From Halocatena marina (GTDB taxonomy: Archaea > Halobacteriota > Halobacteria > Halobacteriales > Haloarculaceae): DNA of 64,000 nucleotides. Shown piece by piece: positions 48,100-57,786 of the stretch (position 1 is its first letter; the number at the start of each line of letters is the position of its first letter). The notes beneath the pieces were generated by a model, which was given only the letters and a program-made list of their open reading frames with translations, searched no databases and had not been told where the DNA came from. The position numbers and the translations under genes were made by a program. The DNA is taken from positions 248,001 through 312,000 of the forward strand of contig NZ_JALLPK010000003.1 in the NCBI RefSeq assembly GCF_023276375.1. Direction: 5' to 3'.

Positions 48100-48776
48100 G
48101 TGTTTAGTTAAGTACGAAAAGGGATAGGAAAATTTCTTGGTGCCTATGCCAGAAAACGCCCGCATCAGCGGACATAGAGACTGGATCGACTTGGAGTTTG
48201 TGGAGCGCGAGCGGACACCCGACCCAGCGCTGGCGCTCGGTATTCAATCGCACGTTGCGGGACTGTCGCTGTCGAATACAGTTGGGTTACTCGAAGACTT
48301 GAATGTCCAGCGCAGTCGGAAAGCGATCCACGATTGGGTCCAGAAAGCCGAACTACAGCCCGAGGCCGGCCAGAACCCGAATCACGTCATGCTCGACGAG
48401 ACGGTGATTCGGATAAACGACAAGCAATACTGGCTGTATGCCGCCGCCGATCCTGAGGCAAATCACTTGCTGCACGTGCGGTTGTTTTCGACGATTACCA
48501 CCGCACTCACGGAGATGTTCCTTCAGGAACTCCGCGAGAAACACGACGTCAAAACCGCCGTGTTTCGCGTCTATGGGGCCCAACATCTCCAAACTGCACT
48601 CCGCCAGGTAAAACTCCGATTTCAGATAGGACGCCAGGGAAAATTGGAACGTTGTCGAACGGATTTTCGGAGAACTCAAGTGCCGCAACTCGCCGTTATC
48701 GACCTGCTCCAACCTGTTGAACCGGAATCATGGCTTCAGGCCTTCGCTTGCTGGCGCAACGCTACTAACTAAACGC
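48100..48776 (+). mobile_element. IS6-like ISH element (copy 2), catalytic Asp lost
   Basis: The ends are GTGTTTAGTTA and TAACTAAACGC, 677 bp in total. The ORF at 48137-48772 is uninterrupted: GHRDWIDLEFVERERTPDPA, GLSLSNTVGLLEDLNVQRSR, MLDETVIRINDKQYWLYAAA (first Asp). The second catalytic block, FLVDGAQHLQTAL in copies 1 and 4, reads FRVYGAQHLQTAL with Asp changed to Tyr. The region of the catalytic Glu (IERIFRELK) is read in a shifted frame as GKLERCRTDFRRTQ before the frame returns at PESWLQAFACW. The long ORF therefore hides an inactive transposase. Confidence 0.75.
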
Positions 48777-48881
48777 GACCTGAGTTCCTGGGGAAACTTC
48801 TTAACTGGCGGCATTAGTAAAGAATAACGTGCCACGCACAACGGCGTTTGAGACCGTGGTACATCAAATACCAATCCGACA

Positions 48882-50261
48882 ATGCAGGACCTATTACTTG
48901 GTTTCTACGGAGACGATTTTACTGGTTCGACGGATGCTATGGACGCCCTCGCGAGAAATGGGATTGAGACAGTCCTCTTCTTGTCGCCCCCAGACAAGAG
49001 TGACCTAAACCGACTTGACGAAGTTCAAGTGGTGGGTATTGCCGGGAGGAGTCGTTCAATGAATCCCACCGAGATGGAAGACGAACTCGGGTCGGCCTTC
49101 AACGCGCTCTCGTTGATGGGGGCACCGCTACTCCACTACAAGATTTGTTCGACATTCGACTCCTCGCCGAACATCGGGAGTATCGGGAAAGCAATCGACC
49201 TTGGAGCCAAAGCGTTCGACACATCGACTGTGCCATTGCTGCCTGGTGCCCCACCGCTCGGGCGGTACGTCCTCTTTGGAAATATGTTTGCCGAGTACAA
49301 CGGGGACATCTATCGTCTTGACCGACATCCAACAATGAGCGATCACCCAGTCACCCCGATGGACGAGAGTGACTTGTTACGACACCTGTCAAAGCAGACG
49401 GACAGAGAGATGGACCTTATCGATGTCAGCCAACTCCGAGACGCCCCCATTGAGGCTTACCGCGAGAAGCAAGACGAGGCCGATATCACCTTTTTCGACG
49501 CACTCGACCGATCGGACCTCACACGCGCTGGTAAGGCCATCTGGAAGGAACACAGCGAGGATATGGCGGCCACGCCTGAGTTCATCGTCGGATCCTCGGG
49601 TGTCGAGTACGCCCTTGCGTCCCACTGGGAGACAGAGGACTTCGTTTCAGAGACGTCCGATTTCACCGAACTTGAACCAGTCTATCAGACTGTCGTCATG
49701 TCGGGGAGCGCATCCCTAGTGACGGACATCCAAATTTCGGCGGCCGCGGATCACGGATTTAGGAAGGTCCGTCTTGAGACAGAGCGACTTGTTGACCCCG
49801 ACGAGCGGGACGCTGAACGTGAACGCGTGGTCGCGGACGCCGGCCAGTCGCTGGACCACGGTGAGAGCGTGGTGATATACACTGCGAGAGGGCCCGACGA
49901 CCAGAGGATCGAACGCACCACGGCAATCGCCGAGGAAATGTGCGTTCAACCGGGTGACGTCGGACGGCGCATCGGGACAGTGCAAGGGGAAATCCTTAGC
50001 AAACTTGTCGTTGACCACGATCTATCGAGGGTCTGTATCGCCGGCGGGGACACGTGCGGGCACGCGACGCCCATGCTCGGTATCACGGCGGTCCGAACCC
50101 GGTATCCACTCGCACCCGGTAGCCCGGTTTGTGATGCGCTCAACTGCGACCTTGTGGATGATAATCTGCAGGTGGCTCTGAAAGGTGGTCAGCTTGGCGG
50201 TTCCGACTACTTTGTCAAAATCCTCGAAGGCAGCAAGTACTGCGACGATCAGAGCAGCTGA
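48882..50261 (+). CDS. Four-carbon acid-sugar kinase family protein (OtnK-like)
   Basis: The 459-residue protein has the two-domain four-carbon acid-sugar kinase (DUF1537) architecture. The N-terminal substrate domain has LLGFYGDDFTGSTDAMDALA (signature GDDFTGS) and APLLHYKICSTFDSSPNIGS. The C-terminal nucleotide domain has VVMSGSASLVTDIQI, ESVVIYTARGPDDQRIE and RVCIAGGDTCGHATPMLGIT (GGDT), and ends LALKGGQLGGSDYF-like. Family members phosphorylate D-erythronate, D-threonate or 3-oxo-tetronates, which then go through dehydrogenase and aldolase steps. The class II aldolase at 37531 and the dehydrogenase at 34680 could serve that route. It stands alone between an IS6-like copy and a broken IclR gene, its probable former regulator. 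Confidence 0.8.
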   Translation: MQDLLLGFYGDDFTGSTDAMDALARNGIETVLFLSPPDKSDLNRLDEVQVVGIAGRSRSMNPTEMEDELGSAFNALSLMGAPLLHYKICSTFDSSPNIGSIGKAIDLGAKAFDTSTVPLLPGAPPLGRYVLFGNMFAEYNGDIYRLDRHPTMSDHPVTPMDESDLLRHLSKQTDREMDLIDVSQLRDAPIEAYREKQDEADITFFDALDRSDLTRAGKAIWKEHSEDMAATPEFIVGSSGVEYALASHWETEDFVSETSDFTELEPVYQTVVMSGSASLVTDIQISAAADHGFRKVRLETERLVDPDERDAERERVVADAGQSLDHGESVVIYTARGPDDQRIERTTAIAEEMCVQPGDVGRRIGTVQGEILSKLVVDHDLSRVCIAGGDTCGHATPMLGITAVRTRYPLAPGSPVCDALNCDLVDDNLQVALKGGQLGGSDYFVKILEGSKYCDDQSS

Positions 50262-50453
50262 TCACAGGTACCAGTTCGTGCCCGAGCGGTCGAAATCTGG
50301 CCCGACCCATCTCTATCTGAACGGCACTTTTTGATTCTGGTGAGTCCGATGTTATGTGACTGTTCGAAATAGCTACCGCATTATCCTCTAGAAGTTATCT
50401 TATAATATTTATATATAAGTTGTCAATATATGAGTCAATACTCGAGTTTCAAC

Positions 50454-51067
50454 TCAAGTTAGTTTGCCGTTCCGAGAAGGCTGTCGGTCGACCCGATCGT
50501 CGGAAAGGCGGTGTGCCGGTCCTGAGATGGTGAGGGCCGCGGATGGTCCATCCTCGTTGACAATCGGGACGCCTATTGCCCAGAGGTTTTCGATGTATTT
50601 CTCGTCATTGAAGGCGAGGTTACGGTCGCGGATCGCCTACCTGCTACTGTCGCATGCATTGGGAAACGCTTGCCTATCTCGGTATCGGCGATGACTCCGC
50701 AATTCTCCAGCTTTCGGTGGATACAGACCGAATCTCCCAACTCCTCAATGAACAGGTTCGCGCGCTCTTCGGTCTCGATGGCGAGCTCTTCGATATGCGG
50801 TTCGGAGACGTCCGCAAGATCGGTCCGGTACCGAACGCCGTTCCCGAACCGCAGGAACTCCGTGCTCAGCTGGATTTGTTGCCCATTACTCACGACGAAA
50901 TCCTGCTCTTCAAGTGTTTTCACGTGCCTATGGGCCGTGCTCATGGCGATGTCCAGTGCCTCCGAGATCTCGGTTAATTGTGCTCCGTCCTACTGATGGA
51001 GAAAGTTGTCGACCGCCAGCATTGTGTTTCCCGCTCTGACTGTCGATGTTTCGACTTCGTCACCCAT
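50454..51067 (-). pseudogene. IclR-family regulator, amber and deletion
   Basis: From the ATG at 51067 the frame reads MGDEVETSTVRAGNTMLAVD, FLHQ, a TAG (plus-strand 50990-50992), DGAQLTEISEALDIAMSTAH, RHVKTLEEQDFVVSNGQ, FGNGVRYRTDLADVSEPHIE and CIHRKLENCGVIADTEIGKR. A deletion of roughly 40 residues and a frame change near 50640 lead to AIRDRNLAFNDEKYIENLWA and IGVPIVNEDGPSSAALTISG. Helix-turn-helix and effector-domain parts are both recognisable. It lies convergent to the OtnK-type kinase, which it may once have regulated. An intact IclR gene is at 54321. Confidence 0.75.
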
Positions 51068-51157
51068 CGTGCAACCCAGTAGATTTCATATGTGCTTAGA
51101 ATTTCCGGAAGATAGAATCAAATCATAATAATAGATATTTTGAGGCTATCGGAATCT

Positions 51158-51520
51158 TGTTTAGTTAGTGGTATTGTGCCAGCGAGCGAAGGTTTGAAGC
51201 CATGATTCGGCGGTTTCGGGTCCACGTGACTGAAGCAGTTCAAGAATGACGACGTTCGGCGCTTGAGTTCTCCGAAAGATCCGTTCGACAATCGCTTTGC
51301 GACTCCGACCGACACCCCAGGCTTCGAGCAATTCGACGGAATTCGATAGCGATAGTCCCGAAACGTGCGATTGAATACTCAACGCCATCGCTGGCTCGGA
51401 TGTCTGTTCGCGCTCGACAAAGTCCAAATCGATCCAGTTTCTATGTCCGCTGAGGCGGCCAATTTCTGGCATGGACATCAAGAAATCCGTCCGCCTCACC
51501 TTTCACGCTTAACTAAACAC
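51158..51520 (-). mobile_element. IS6-like ISH deletion derivative (copy 3)
   Basis: The ends match copy 1 (TGTTTAGTTAGTGG ... TTAACTAAACAC), but the unit is only 363 bp. The frame runs GHRNWIDLDFVEREQTSEPA, LSLSNSVELLEAWGVGRSRK, then jumps straight to AIVERIFRRTQAPNVV and PETAESWLQTFARWHNTTN. The segment with both catalytic Asp is deleted at the repeated phrase near RSRKA/RNAIERIF. It can move only in trans. Its right end lies 60 bases before the arylsulfotransferase remnant. Confidence 0.75.
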
Positions 51521-51580
51521 GATTTCTCCGACGAAGCTAATTTATATCTGTCTGGGAAACGTCGTTGGTGTAAAGTCAAT

Positions 51581-52256
51581 ATGAGAACTGTCTTTCCCAC
51601 AGGAACGACGCTTTACTAGCCAGAAGACGCTGCCAACGGGTACACGCTTTTTCCGCAAAAAGTGGATAATGGGCCAGGTGCGGTACTGATTGATATGAAT
51701 GGAAAGATCATCAATCAATGGACATTCGATACTGGAAACGTGAATGGTTCTGTTTCCCGAGTTGAGCTTCTTAAGAACAGGCACGTTGCTGTTCTCATGG
51801 GTGGTGGGTGGTCAGATCCGACCGGAGTCCAAGAGTACGACTGGGATAGCGGTCTGGTCTCGGAGTACCTTGTTCCGTCTGGCTATCGAACCCATCACGA
51901 CTTCGATAAGAAATCGAACGGTAACTGGTTATTCATTTGCTATGAGAGCGTTCCCGAAGAGAACCGAAAGATGGCTCAGCACCCTCGTCGACGAGAGGAA
52001 CTGTACTCTGATGTCATCTTGGAAGTGACGCCAGATAAGGAGATCGTCTGGGAATACGTTCACGAAACCGGAAATTCAAACCGATCACATCGATATCCTT
52101 ACGATTACTGTCCAGCGCTACAAAAACTGGAATCCCCCCGAAGAATGCCCAGTGTCTCCACCGGAATCCATGCGAGTAGAGCGATAACGACTCCGGAAGG
52201 CGTAGCATCCCTAAGGACAGATATCCACCTCGTTGTCGTCGTGCAAGTCATAGAAT
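51581..52256 (+). pseudogene. Arylsulfotransferase-like protein, amber at codon 13
   Basis: ATG at 51581 gives MRTVFPTGTTLY, TAG (51617-51619), PEDAANGYTLFPQK, GAVLIDMNGKIINQWTFDTG, SRVELLKNRHVAVLMGGGWS, GYRTHHDFDKKSNGNWLFIC and YSDVILEVTPDKEIVWEYVH. The pattern (TLY-PE-A-NGYTLF, HHDF-K..GN, ILEV..D.EIVWEY) is that of arylsulfotransferase-type propellers found in haloarchaea and fungi. After about residue 170 the homology changes frame (VQRYKNWNPPEECPV) and is lost, leaving half of the usual length. Whether such proteins transfer sulfate in archaea is not established. Confidence 0.6.
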
Positions 52257-52508
52257 AACTCTCCGAACATTTAGCGCCGAATCCCTTGGTGCGTGAATCG
52301 GGGAACGAGGGTAGAGAGACTGGAGTGGACTGGAGTGTATCAAGCACGCTAGGATGACTGGCCGGAGTGTCGTGAGGGTATCTTGAAGTAGCTCGCACAT
52401 ATGCTCCAGACGGATATGCTCGTAGAAAGTTACGTCCGGACGCGTCAGTCGTTAGTTGAAAAACAGACTGTCAAGAACAATCATGTCGAACCAGTCAGAG
52501 GCCGCAGA
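52257..52508. other. Intergenic region, no gene
   Basis: No frame of interest lies between the arylsulfotransferase remnant and the stop of the next sulfatase. The sequence is probably decayed coding DNA. Confidence 0.35.
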
Positions 52509-54065
52509 TCAGCGCTCGAACATGAAATCGTCCAGAGACTCCAGTTTCCAATCGTCGAGGACATCACCCGGGGCATCGGGAAATCCATTGACGCCTTTCC
52601 AACTTGCTAATTGATGGATACGATCGGGTTCGTGAGCTTCGAACGAGAATCCATCGAGGTCACCGTCACACAGTACCTCGTCGAGCCCATGGTCCTGAAG
52701 GTCCTGAACCGCGGCGGAGCGAAAGCGCGCGGCGACATTTGCGTCATCGGTGGCACGGTTCACGAGTTCGTTGGGATCATCCGCTAGGTGGAAGAGTTGT
52801 TCGCGATCGCCGTTCGCCAGCCAGATGTACTTCCATTCGCCCTCCCGTACCATAATCTTGAACTGACGGGTCCTAGGTTCTCCGTAGTATCCCAGCAGTC
52901 GCTCCCGCGGTTCGATTTCGTCGTTCAGGAGACCGAGTACGTCGATACCATCGCGAGTCTCTCCCTCCCCTGCCACTCGGGTGGCGATACCGAAGAGATC
53001 AGTCAGGCAGACTAGGTCATCATTGCGTTCGCCTGCTGGGACCTCGCCGGGCCACGAAACGACGAAGGGGACGTTCGCCGACTGTTCGAAGAACGACTCT
53101 TTCTGCCAGGCGTGATGATCGCCGAGGTGCTCACCGTGGTCGGAGAAAAAGCAGACGACCGTGTTTTCGCGGTTACCCGTTTCTTCAAGAGCGTCGAGCA
53201 CACGCCCGAGACACTGGTCGATGTATGAGATCTCCCCATAATAGCGCGCCCGAAGCGTCCGCACCCGCAGATCGTCGACCGGTTCGTCCCCATCGGATGC
53301 CCAGATGAGATAGTTCATCCACGGGATTTGCTCATCCATGTGGTCGACGTCGATATCACCGCGGATGGGTAATCGCATCTCGTCAGGATCATACATTCGG
53401 TTGAACGGCACGGGCGGAGCCAGTGGCGGATGGGGGCCGATGAACGAGAGGAACCCGAAGAATGGACGATCGTCGTCCTGTTCGATCAGGTCGATCGCCC
53501 GGTCGGCAGCCCAGTTCTCCACAGTTACCTCAGCCGGTAACGGACTCATCTGTGGCATATAGTACATTTCGGTCCGTTCGCCGTGAGGCTGTTCGAGGAA
53601 GTCGTACTCGGGATATTCGTCAGCGAGGAAAGACCCGTATGCGTCTCGTTCCTTGCGGTTCTCGACAGTATTGTACAGCTCTTCGCTGCGGAGGTGTGTC
53701 TCGTACCCGAGGTCCTCGTAGGTGGGTTTCGTATGGAACTTGCCGACGCCGAAGGTCCGGTATCCCCGTTCTCGCATCGCACGAGGCAGATAAGTGCCCG
53801 CCCGCTCTTCGACGGTTTCGTCGGTAGGGCCCGGACCGCCGTTCGCATAGTAGTCGGTCGTGGGGGGCTCACAGCCCGTTCGTATGTTGTACCGGGCAGG
53901 AACACACACGGGCGTTTGCGAATAGGCATTTGTGAAGGCAACGCCGGACTCCACGAGTCGATCGAAGTTCGGTGTATGGACCGAGTCGTTCCCCAACGCA
54001 CCGATCGTGTCGGCACGTTGCTGGTCAGTCATCACGAACAGGACGTTCGGCCGCTGATCGGGCAT
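52509..54065 (-). CDS. Type I sulfatase
   Basis: The 518-residue protein is taken from the ATG at 54065, giving MPDQRPNVLFVMTDQQRADT with metal Asp14; the longer frame adds 17 atypical residues. CVPARYNIRTG with Cys54 as formylglycine precursor, FGVGKFHTKPTYEDLGYETH, FFSDHGEHLGDHHAWQKESF and FEQSANVPFVVSWPGEVPAG are conserved. The length and YMPQM...TVENWAADRAIDLI resemble choline-sulfatase/iduronate-2-sulfatase-like S1 groups. No signal peptide. It lies divergently from the intact IclR gene, which could control it. Confidence 0.88.
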   Translation of the reverse strand: MPDQRPNVLFVMTDQQRADTIGALGNDSVHTPNFDRLVESGVAFTNAYSQTPVCVPARYNIRTGCEPPTTDYYANGGPGPTDETVEERAGTYLPRAMRERGYRTFGVGKFHTKPTYEDLGYETHLRSEELYNTVENRKERDAYGSFLADEYPEYDFLEQPHGERTEMYYMPQMSPLPAEVTVENWAADRAIDLIEQDDDRPFFGFLSFIGPHPPLAPPVPFNRMYDPDEMRLPIRGDIDVDHMDEQIPWMNYLIWASDGDEPVDDLRVRTLRARYYGEISYIDQCLGRVLDALEETGNRENTVVCFFSDHGEHLGDHHAWQKESFFEQSANVPFVVSWPGEVPAGERNDDLVCLTDLFGIATRVAGEGETRDGIDVLGLLNDEIEPRERLLGYYGEPRTRQFKIMVREGEWKYIWLANGDREQLFHLADDPNELVNRATDDANVAARFRSAAVQDLQDHGLDEVLCDGDLDGFSFEAHEPDRIHQLASWKGVNGFPDAPGDVLDDWKLESLDDFMFER

Positions 54066-54320
54066 ACAAAATGTACATAACTGTACTAGATAATAGTTGT
54101 GATCACTCCTCGACACGGTGTGTCAGCTTGTGATACCGTTGGATGAGAGACTGTCCACATCTCCGCGCGTCTCCATTCGACTAGGGGTGGACATTATGGA
54201 ATGAGAACACGGGATCTCTCAGCTAGACGAGTGAATGTCGCCATGTCGTTGTCCCCATCGCTTCGTCTAGACCGGTAATATCGGCAGGCTTATGTTAACG
54301 TATATCAAATTAAGATTAGG

Positions 54321-55085
54321 ATGAAATCTGAAACCGATGCTCCGGTGAAAGCGACCCGAGTTAGTATGGACATCGTTCAATTGTTGCGGGAACTAGATGG
54401 AGCGACGACGATGGAGGTCGCAAACCAGCTCGGCCTCCCACGGAGTACGGCCTATGATCACCTGAGGACGTTAGAGAAATTGGAACTGGTTGTCAACGAC
54501 GATGGCATGTACAAGGTGGGAACGAAGTTTCTCGAGTTCGGTGGGTATGCCCGCAAAAAGAAGAAGATATTTGAGATCGGCAAGCCGGAATTGCAGGAAC
54601 TAGCAGAAGATACAGGAGAGAACGCCAATCTGATGATCGAAGAACACGGGCGGGGCGTGTTCCTCTTCACCGCGGAGGGGGAGAACGCCGTCGAACTCGA
54701 CACCCACCACGGATATCGTGTCCATCTCCAGACGACTGCACTCGGCAAAGCGATGATGGCTCACATGGATGAAGATCATGTCCGCGAAATTCTTGAACGG
54801 CACGGCATGCCGGCGATCACGGATAATACGGTCACCGACGAGGAGAAATTATTCAAACAGTTCAACGAAATTCGTGAGCAAGGCTATGCGGTGGACTTCG
54901 AAGAGCGCGTGCGCAGGATGCGCTGTATTGCCGCACCGATACTGGACGACAGCGACAGAGCACGGGGGGCCGTCTCTATCTCGGGCCCGAAGACTCGTAT
55001 GCTGGGCCAGCGCTTCGAGGACGAGATCCCACAGAAGGTGATCCGGGCGGCCAACGTTATCGAAGTCAATATGAACTACGCTTGA
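54321..55085 (+). CDS. IclR-family transcriptional regulator
   Basis: The intact 254-residue protein has an N-terminal winged helix-turn-helix (VQLLRELDGATTMEVANQLG, LPRSTAYDHLRTLEKLELVV) and a C-terminal effector domain: LMIEEHGRGVFLFTAEGENA, DTHHGYRVHLQTTALGKAMM, MDEDHVREILERHGMPAITD, QGYAVDFEERVRRMRCIAAP and GAVSISGPKTRM. Haloarchaeal IclR proteins such as XacR activate sugar-catabolism operons with sugar-acid inducers. It is divergent from the sulfatase at 52509 and followed by a GH10 remnant and the xylose-dehydrogenase-like gene, so a role in pentose or uronate catabolism is plausible. Confidence 0.9.
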   Translation: MKSETDAPVKATRVSMDIVQLLRELDGATTMEVANQLGLPRSTAYDHLRTLEKLELVVNDDGMYKVGTKFLEFGGYARKKKKIFEIGKPELQELAEDTGENANLMIEEHGRGVFLFTAEGENAVELDTHHGYRVHLQTTALGKAMMAHMDEDHVREILERHGMPAITDNTVTDEEKLFKQFNEIREQGYAVDFEERVRRMRCIAAPILDDSDRARGAVSISGPKTRMLGQRFEDEIPQKVIRAANVIEVNMNYA

Positions 55086-55106
55086 TCTGACAGCCGTTCA
55101 GATCCT

Positions 55107-55910
55107 ATGTATTCCCCGTGCTTCGTAGGAAAAGAACGGGATCAGCGGTGTATTCCTCTTCTTGACTTCGTGCGAAGTCACGGCCAGACTGCCCCCCACA
55201 CGCTGACTTGGCACAACTGGACGCCAGGGTTATTCCGGAAGGGGGTCCATATGCCCGAGCAGTTCTAGACGTTCCTCTGGGACCACGTCCACACAACGGC
55301 CGGCCGCTATCGCGTGAAGGTTGACGCGTAGGATGTCGTCAACAAGGCTGTCGCCGACGAGGGCTTGATACGAGGGAGTCATTGTTACTAGGCGCTCGGT
55401 GAGGAGTTCCTCGCCCTGGCGTTCACATGAGCTGACGAGTTCGCACCCGAGGCCAATCCGTACTATAACGACTACGGCACCGATGTGGTTAATGAGAAGT
55501 CGGACCGCCGTCCGCGATCTCGTCTTGCGGTTGCTCAACCGCGACGTCCCCATCTACGGCGTCGGCCCCCAGCTGCATATCACCCACAGGGAACGCACCC
55601 CTGAGTTCGTCGCCGAGAACGTCTGGCGATTCAGGAGTTGGGGCTGGACATCCAGATCATCGAGCTGGACATCGCTTATCTGCCCACGGAGGATCTCAGC
55701 GACGTCAAGGCCACCTGGGAGTTTCTATCGCGTATCGGTGAGGTGTGTCTCGACGAGGCCAACGGTATGTTTGTCGTCTGGTGCATACGCGACTCCGAAT
55801 TGTGGATCACCGAGTGGTTCTCCGACCTGAGTGACTCTTGGCTGTTCGACGCCCACAACGATCCCAAACCGGCCTACCACATGATAAATGAGACGTTGCC
55901 AACACACTAA
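55107..55910 (+). pseudogene. GH10 endo-xylanase remnant
   Basis: One frame holds most of a GH10 barrel: LDFVRSHGQTAPHTLTWHNW, EQF-TAG-TFLWDHVHTTAGRY, KVDA-TAG-DVVNKAVADEGL, CY-TAG-ALGEEF, ALAFT-TGA-ADEFAPEA and YYNDYGTDVVNEKSD. Frameshifts follow, then ELGLDIQIIELDIAYLPTED, CLDEANGMFVVWCIRDSELW and DPKPAYHMINETL. Catalytic Glu of DVVNE is Lys (AAG at 55344). At least two stops replace Trp expected from the family. The 5' third of the gene is missing. Unlike the GH10-like gene at 15358, it was a conventional xylanase. Confidence 0.7.
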
Positions 55911-55979
55911 TGGGACGGTTCGAATAGGAACTGGGGACCTGGCCGAAGACTGTCCTGACGCTGTGGACTGGGTCTATAT

Positions 55980-57047
55980 TCAGAGTTCGACGCGCTGACC
56001 CGTATTGCCGGATTCGTAGGTCGACATCATCGCCCGTATGTCGGTAAGTCCGTGTTCGCCGTCAGGGGCGATCTCCATGTCAGTGAGCACGCCAGTCGCG
56101 AAGTAGTCAAACTCCTCAATCATCTCGGAGGGCTCCTCTACCCCTACGCTCTCTTCTTCGCCGCCAGCGCAGACGGTGATCCGTCGGTCGCCGTCGATTG
56201 CGAACGGTTGGTCGATCCGAATGCGACCGTGGGTGCCGCCGACCTCAAAGTAGTTGTCGGCGGCGACTCGGTAGCCAGTGTCGCAGTGGGCGACCGGCCC
56301 TTCGGGGAACTGCATAGTGAACGCGCAGTACTCTTCGAGGCCATCGAACTCTGGGGGGCCCTCGACCATCGTTGCTTGGACTGCAATTGGGTCCGCGTCG
56401 AGGACGAACCTCGACGTGTTGAGTGGGTAGACGCCCAGGTCCATCAACGGGCCGCCGCCCGCTAAGTCCGGATTCAGACGCCACTGGTCCATCTTTCCGC
56501 CGGTCGCAACCAGGTTGTTGGAGAACGCGCCCCGCGTGTGTACCGGTTCACCGATGGCTCCGTCCTGCACCAGATCACGGACATACCGGACCGACCGAGC
56601 TGTATGCATCCGATAGGCAGTCATTAGTTCGACGCCCGCCTCTTTACAGACTCCGACACACCGTTCGGCTCGCTCGACGGTCGCTTCCAGCGGTTTCTCG
56701 CAGAGGACGTCCTTGCCGAACTCCGCCGCCGCCTCGACGTGGGGGAGATGGAGGGCGTTCGGCGTCACGACGTAAACAGCGTCGTAGGCGTCGAGCGCCT
56801 TGCCGTCGGCGTAGTCATCGTATGTTAGGGCATGGTCAACGTCGTTTTCGTCGGCGACCCGTTCGGCCTTCTCCCCGCCGCCACTGACGACCATGGTCGT
56901 CTCGCAGTGCTTTGACTTCTCGATAGCCGGGATGGCGACGTCCCGGCCGAACCATCCCAAGCCGATAACCGCGAAGCGGACCGGACCGCCCTCGACGGAT
57001 CGCTCCCAATCACGCTCGATGAACTCACTTGGTAGTTTGATCTCCAT
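55980..57047 (-). CDS. Gfo/Idh/MocA dehydrogenase, D-xylose 1-dehydrogenase-like
   Basis: The 355-residue protein is taken from the ATG at 57047 (MEIKLPSEFIERDWERSVEG), supported by a TATA-like box upstream. RFAVIGLGWFGRDVAIPAIE is the Rossmann NADP motif. VLCEKPLEATVERAERCVGV carries the family EKP. DQWRLNPDLAGGGPLMDLGV is the GGG-x2-DxG-x2 catalytic helix motif. The N-terminal tail and overall sequence resemble the NADP-dependent D-xylose dehydrogenase of Haloferax (oxidative pentose degradation). Substrate could equally be another aldose. It lies next to the intact IclR gene and the GH10 remnant. Confidence 0.8.
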   Translation of the reverse strand: MEIKLPSEFIERDWERSVEGGPVRFAVIGLGWFGRDVAIPAIEKSKHCETTMVVSGGGEKAERVADENDVDHALTYDDYADGKALDAYDAVYVVTPNALHLPHVEAAAEFGKDVLCEKPLEATVERAERCVGVCKEAGVELMTAYRMHTARSVRYVRDLVQDGAIGEPVHTRGAFSNNLVATGGKMDQWRLNPDLAGGGPLMDLGVYPLNTSRFVLDADPIAVQATMVEGPPEFDGLEEYCAFTMQFPEGPVAHCDTGYRVAADNYFEVGGTHGRIRIDQPFAIDGDRRITVCAGGEEESVGVEEPSEMIEEFDYFATGVLTDMEIAPDGEHGLTDIRAMMSTYESGNTGQRVEL

Positions 57048-57070
57048 ACTAGAACGAATAAGCTGACCAA

Positions 57071-57078
57071 TATAAAGG
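57071..57078 (-). promoter_or_regulatory. TATA-like box of Gfo/Idh gene
   Basis: CTTTATA on the minus strand lies 24-31 bases before the ATG at 57047 and supports the chosen start. Confidence 0.5.
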
Positions 57079-57254
57079 GGTGCGGTAGCAGAACGCACAG
57101 CCTCATCTCTGCGTTACTGTCAACATGTAGTTCCGCTTATCACGATGTGACATGATACCGTGGCCGCCGAACTAAGGCAGGAGTGCGCACCGGATATTGC
57201 GGGAAATGTTCCACGACAGGCACATCAGCGTGGGTCGATGCAATCTCCAATGTT

Positions 57255-57690
57255 CTATGAGTGCCACGACACCCACAATCTCAGCGAGTTTTTCGCTCGG
57301 GGTGGAACTGCGCTGCAGCAGCCGTCAACTACACTGAGGGGACGGAGGATACGCGGGGCGGTTTCTTCGCGGAGCTGGTCGACGGTGGCGGCGAGTGTCT
57401 GGTTACGGTCGAGACCTGGCGAATCACCGAGGCCGACGCCTGGGAGTCGGACACGTTCGAGACGTCGTTCAGTCTGGTGACTACGCACCAGGAACACTAC
57501 GACGCAAGACAGGCGCCCGACGGGTGGACCGAAGTCGGATTCGACGACGGGGACTGGCGTTCTGCCGTAGCAGTCGGTGGGACGCACTGGGACGGCACTG
57601 ATGCCCAGTCAGTGTCAGCAGTCCCCCGGTGGAATCACCTCATTGAACGGAATAACCCGGAGATAGGGACGAATCAATGTACGCTCGATC
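57255..57690 (+). pseudogene. Rhamnosidase-like fragment (GH78 N-terminal type)
   Basis: A readable frame contains YTEGTEDTRGGFFAELVDGG, GECLVTVETWRITEADAWES, HQEHYDARQAPDGWTEVGFD and DGDWRSAVAVGGTHWDG. The YDARQ-x-GW-x5-DDGDW pattern is that of the beta-sandwich domain of large rhamnosidases (compare YDAREERDGWAQPGFDDSDW in the gene at 7137). Neither the catalytic barrel nor a plausible start is present. Confidence 0.55.
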
Positions 57691-57786
57691 GTATAAAGGG
57701 AAACAGCCGGCAAATTCGAGAACCGCTGTTTTGTAACTCTCGAAACGTAACTAGACACTACTGTATCATTGAGAATAGTGGCCTCG

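Noticed and set aside
43555..55910. Confident claim that TAG is a sense codon in this organism
   Set aside because: TAG stands at Trp positions in the GH10 and GH78 remnants, most TAG-bearing genes also have frameshifts, and a TAG ends the tnpB frame. It is kept only as a hypothesis.
55971..55984. TCTATATTCAG match to the inverted repeats at 1903 and 2801
   Set aside because: Only 11 bases match, there is no palindrome or partner, and it overlaps the 3' end of a gene; probably chance.
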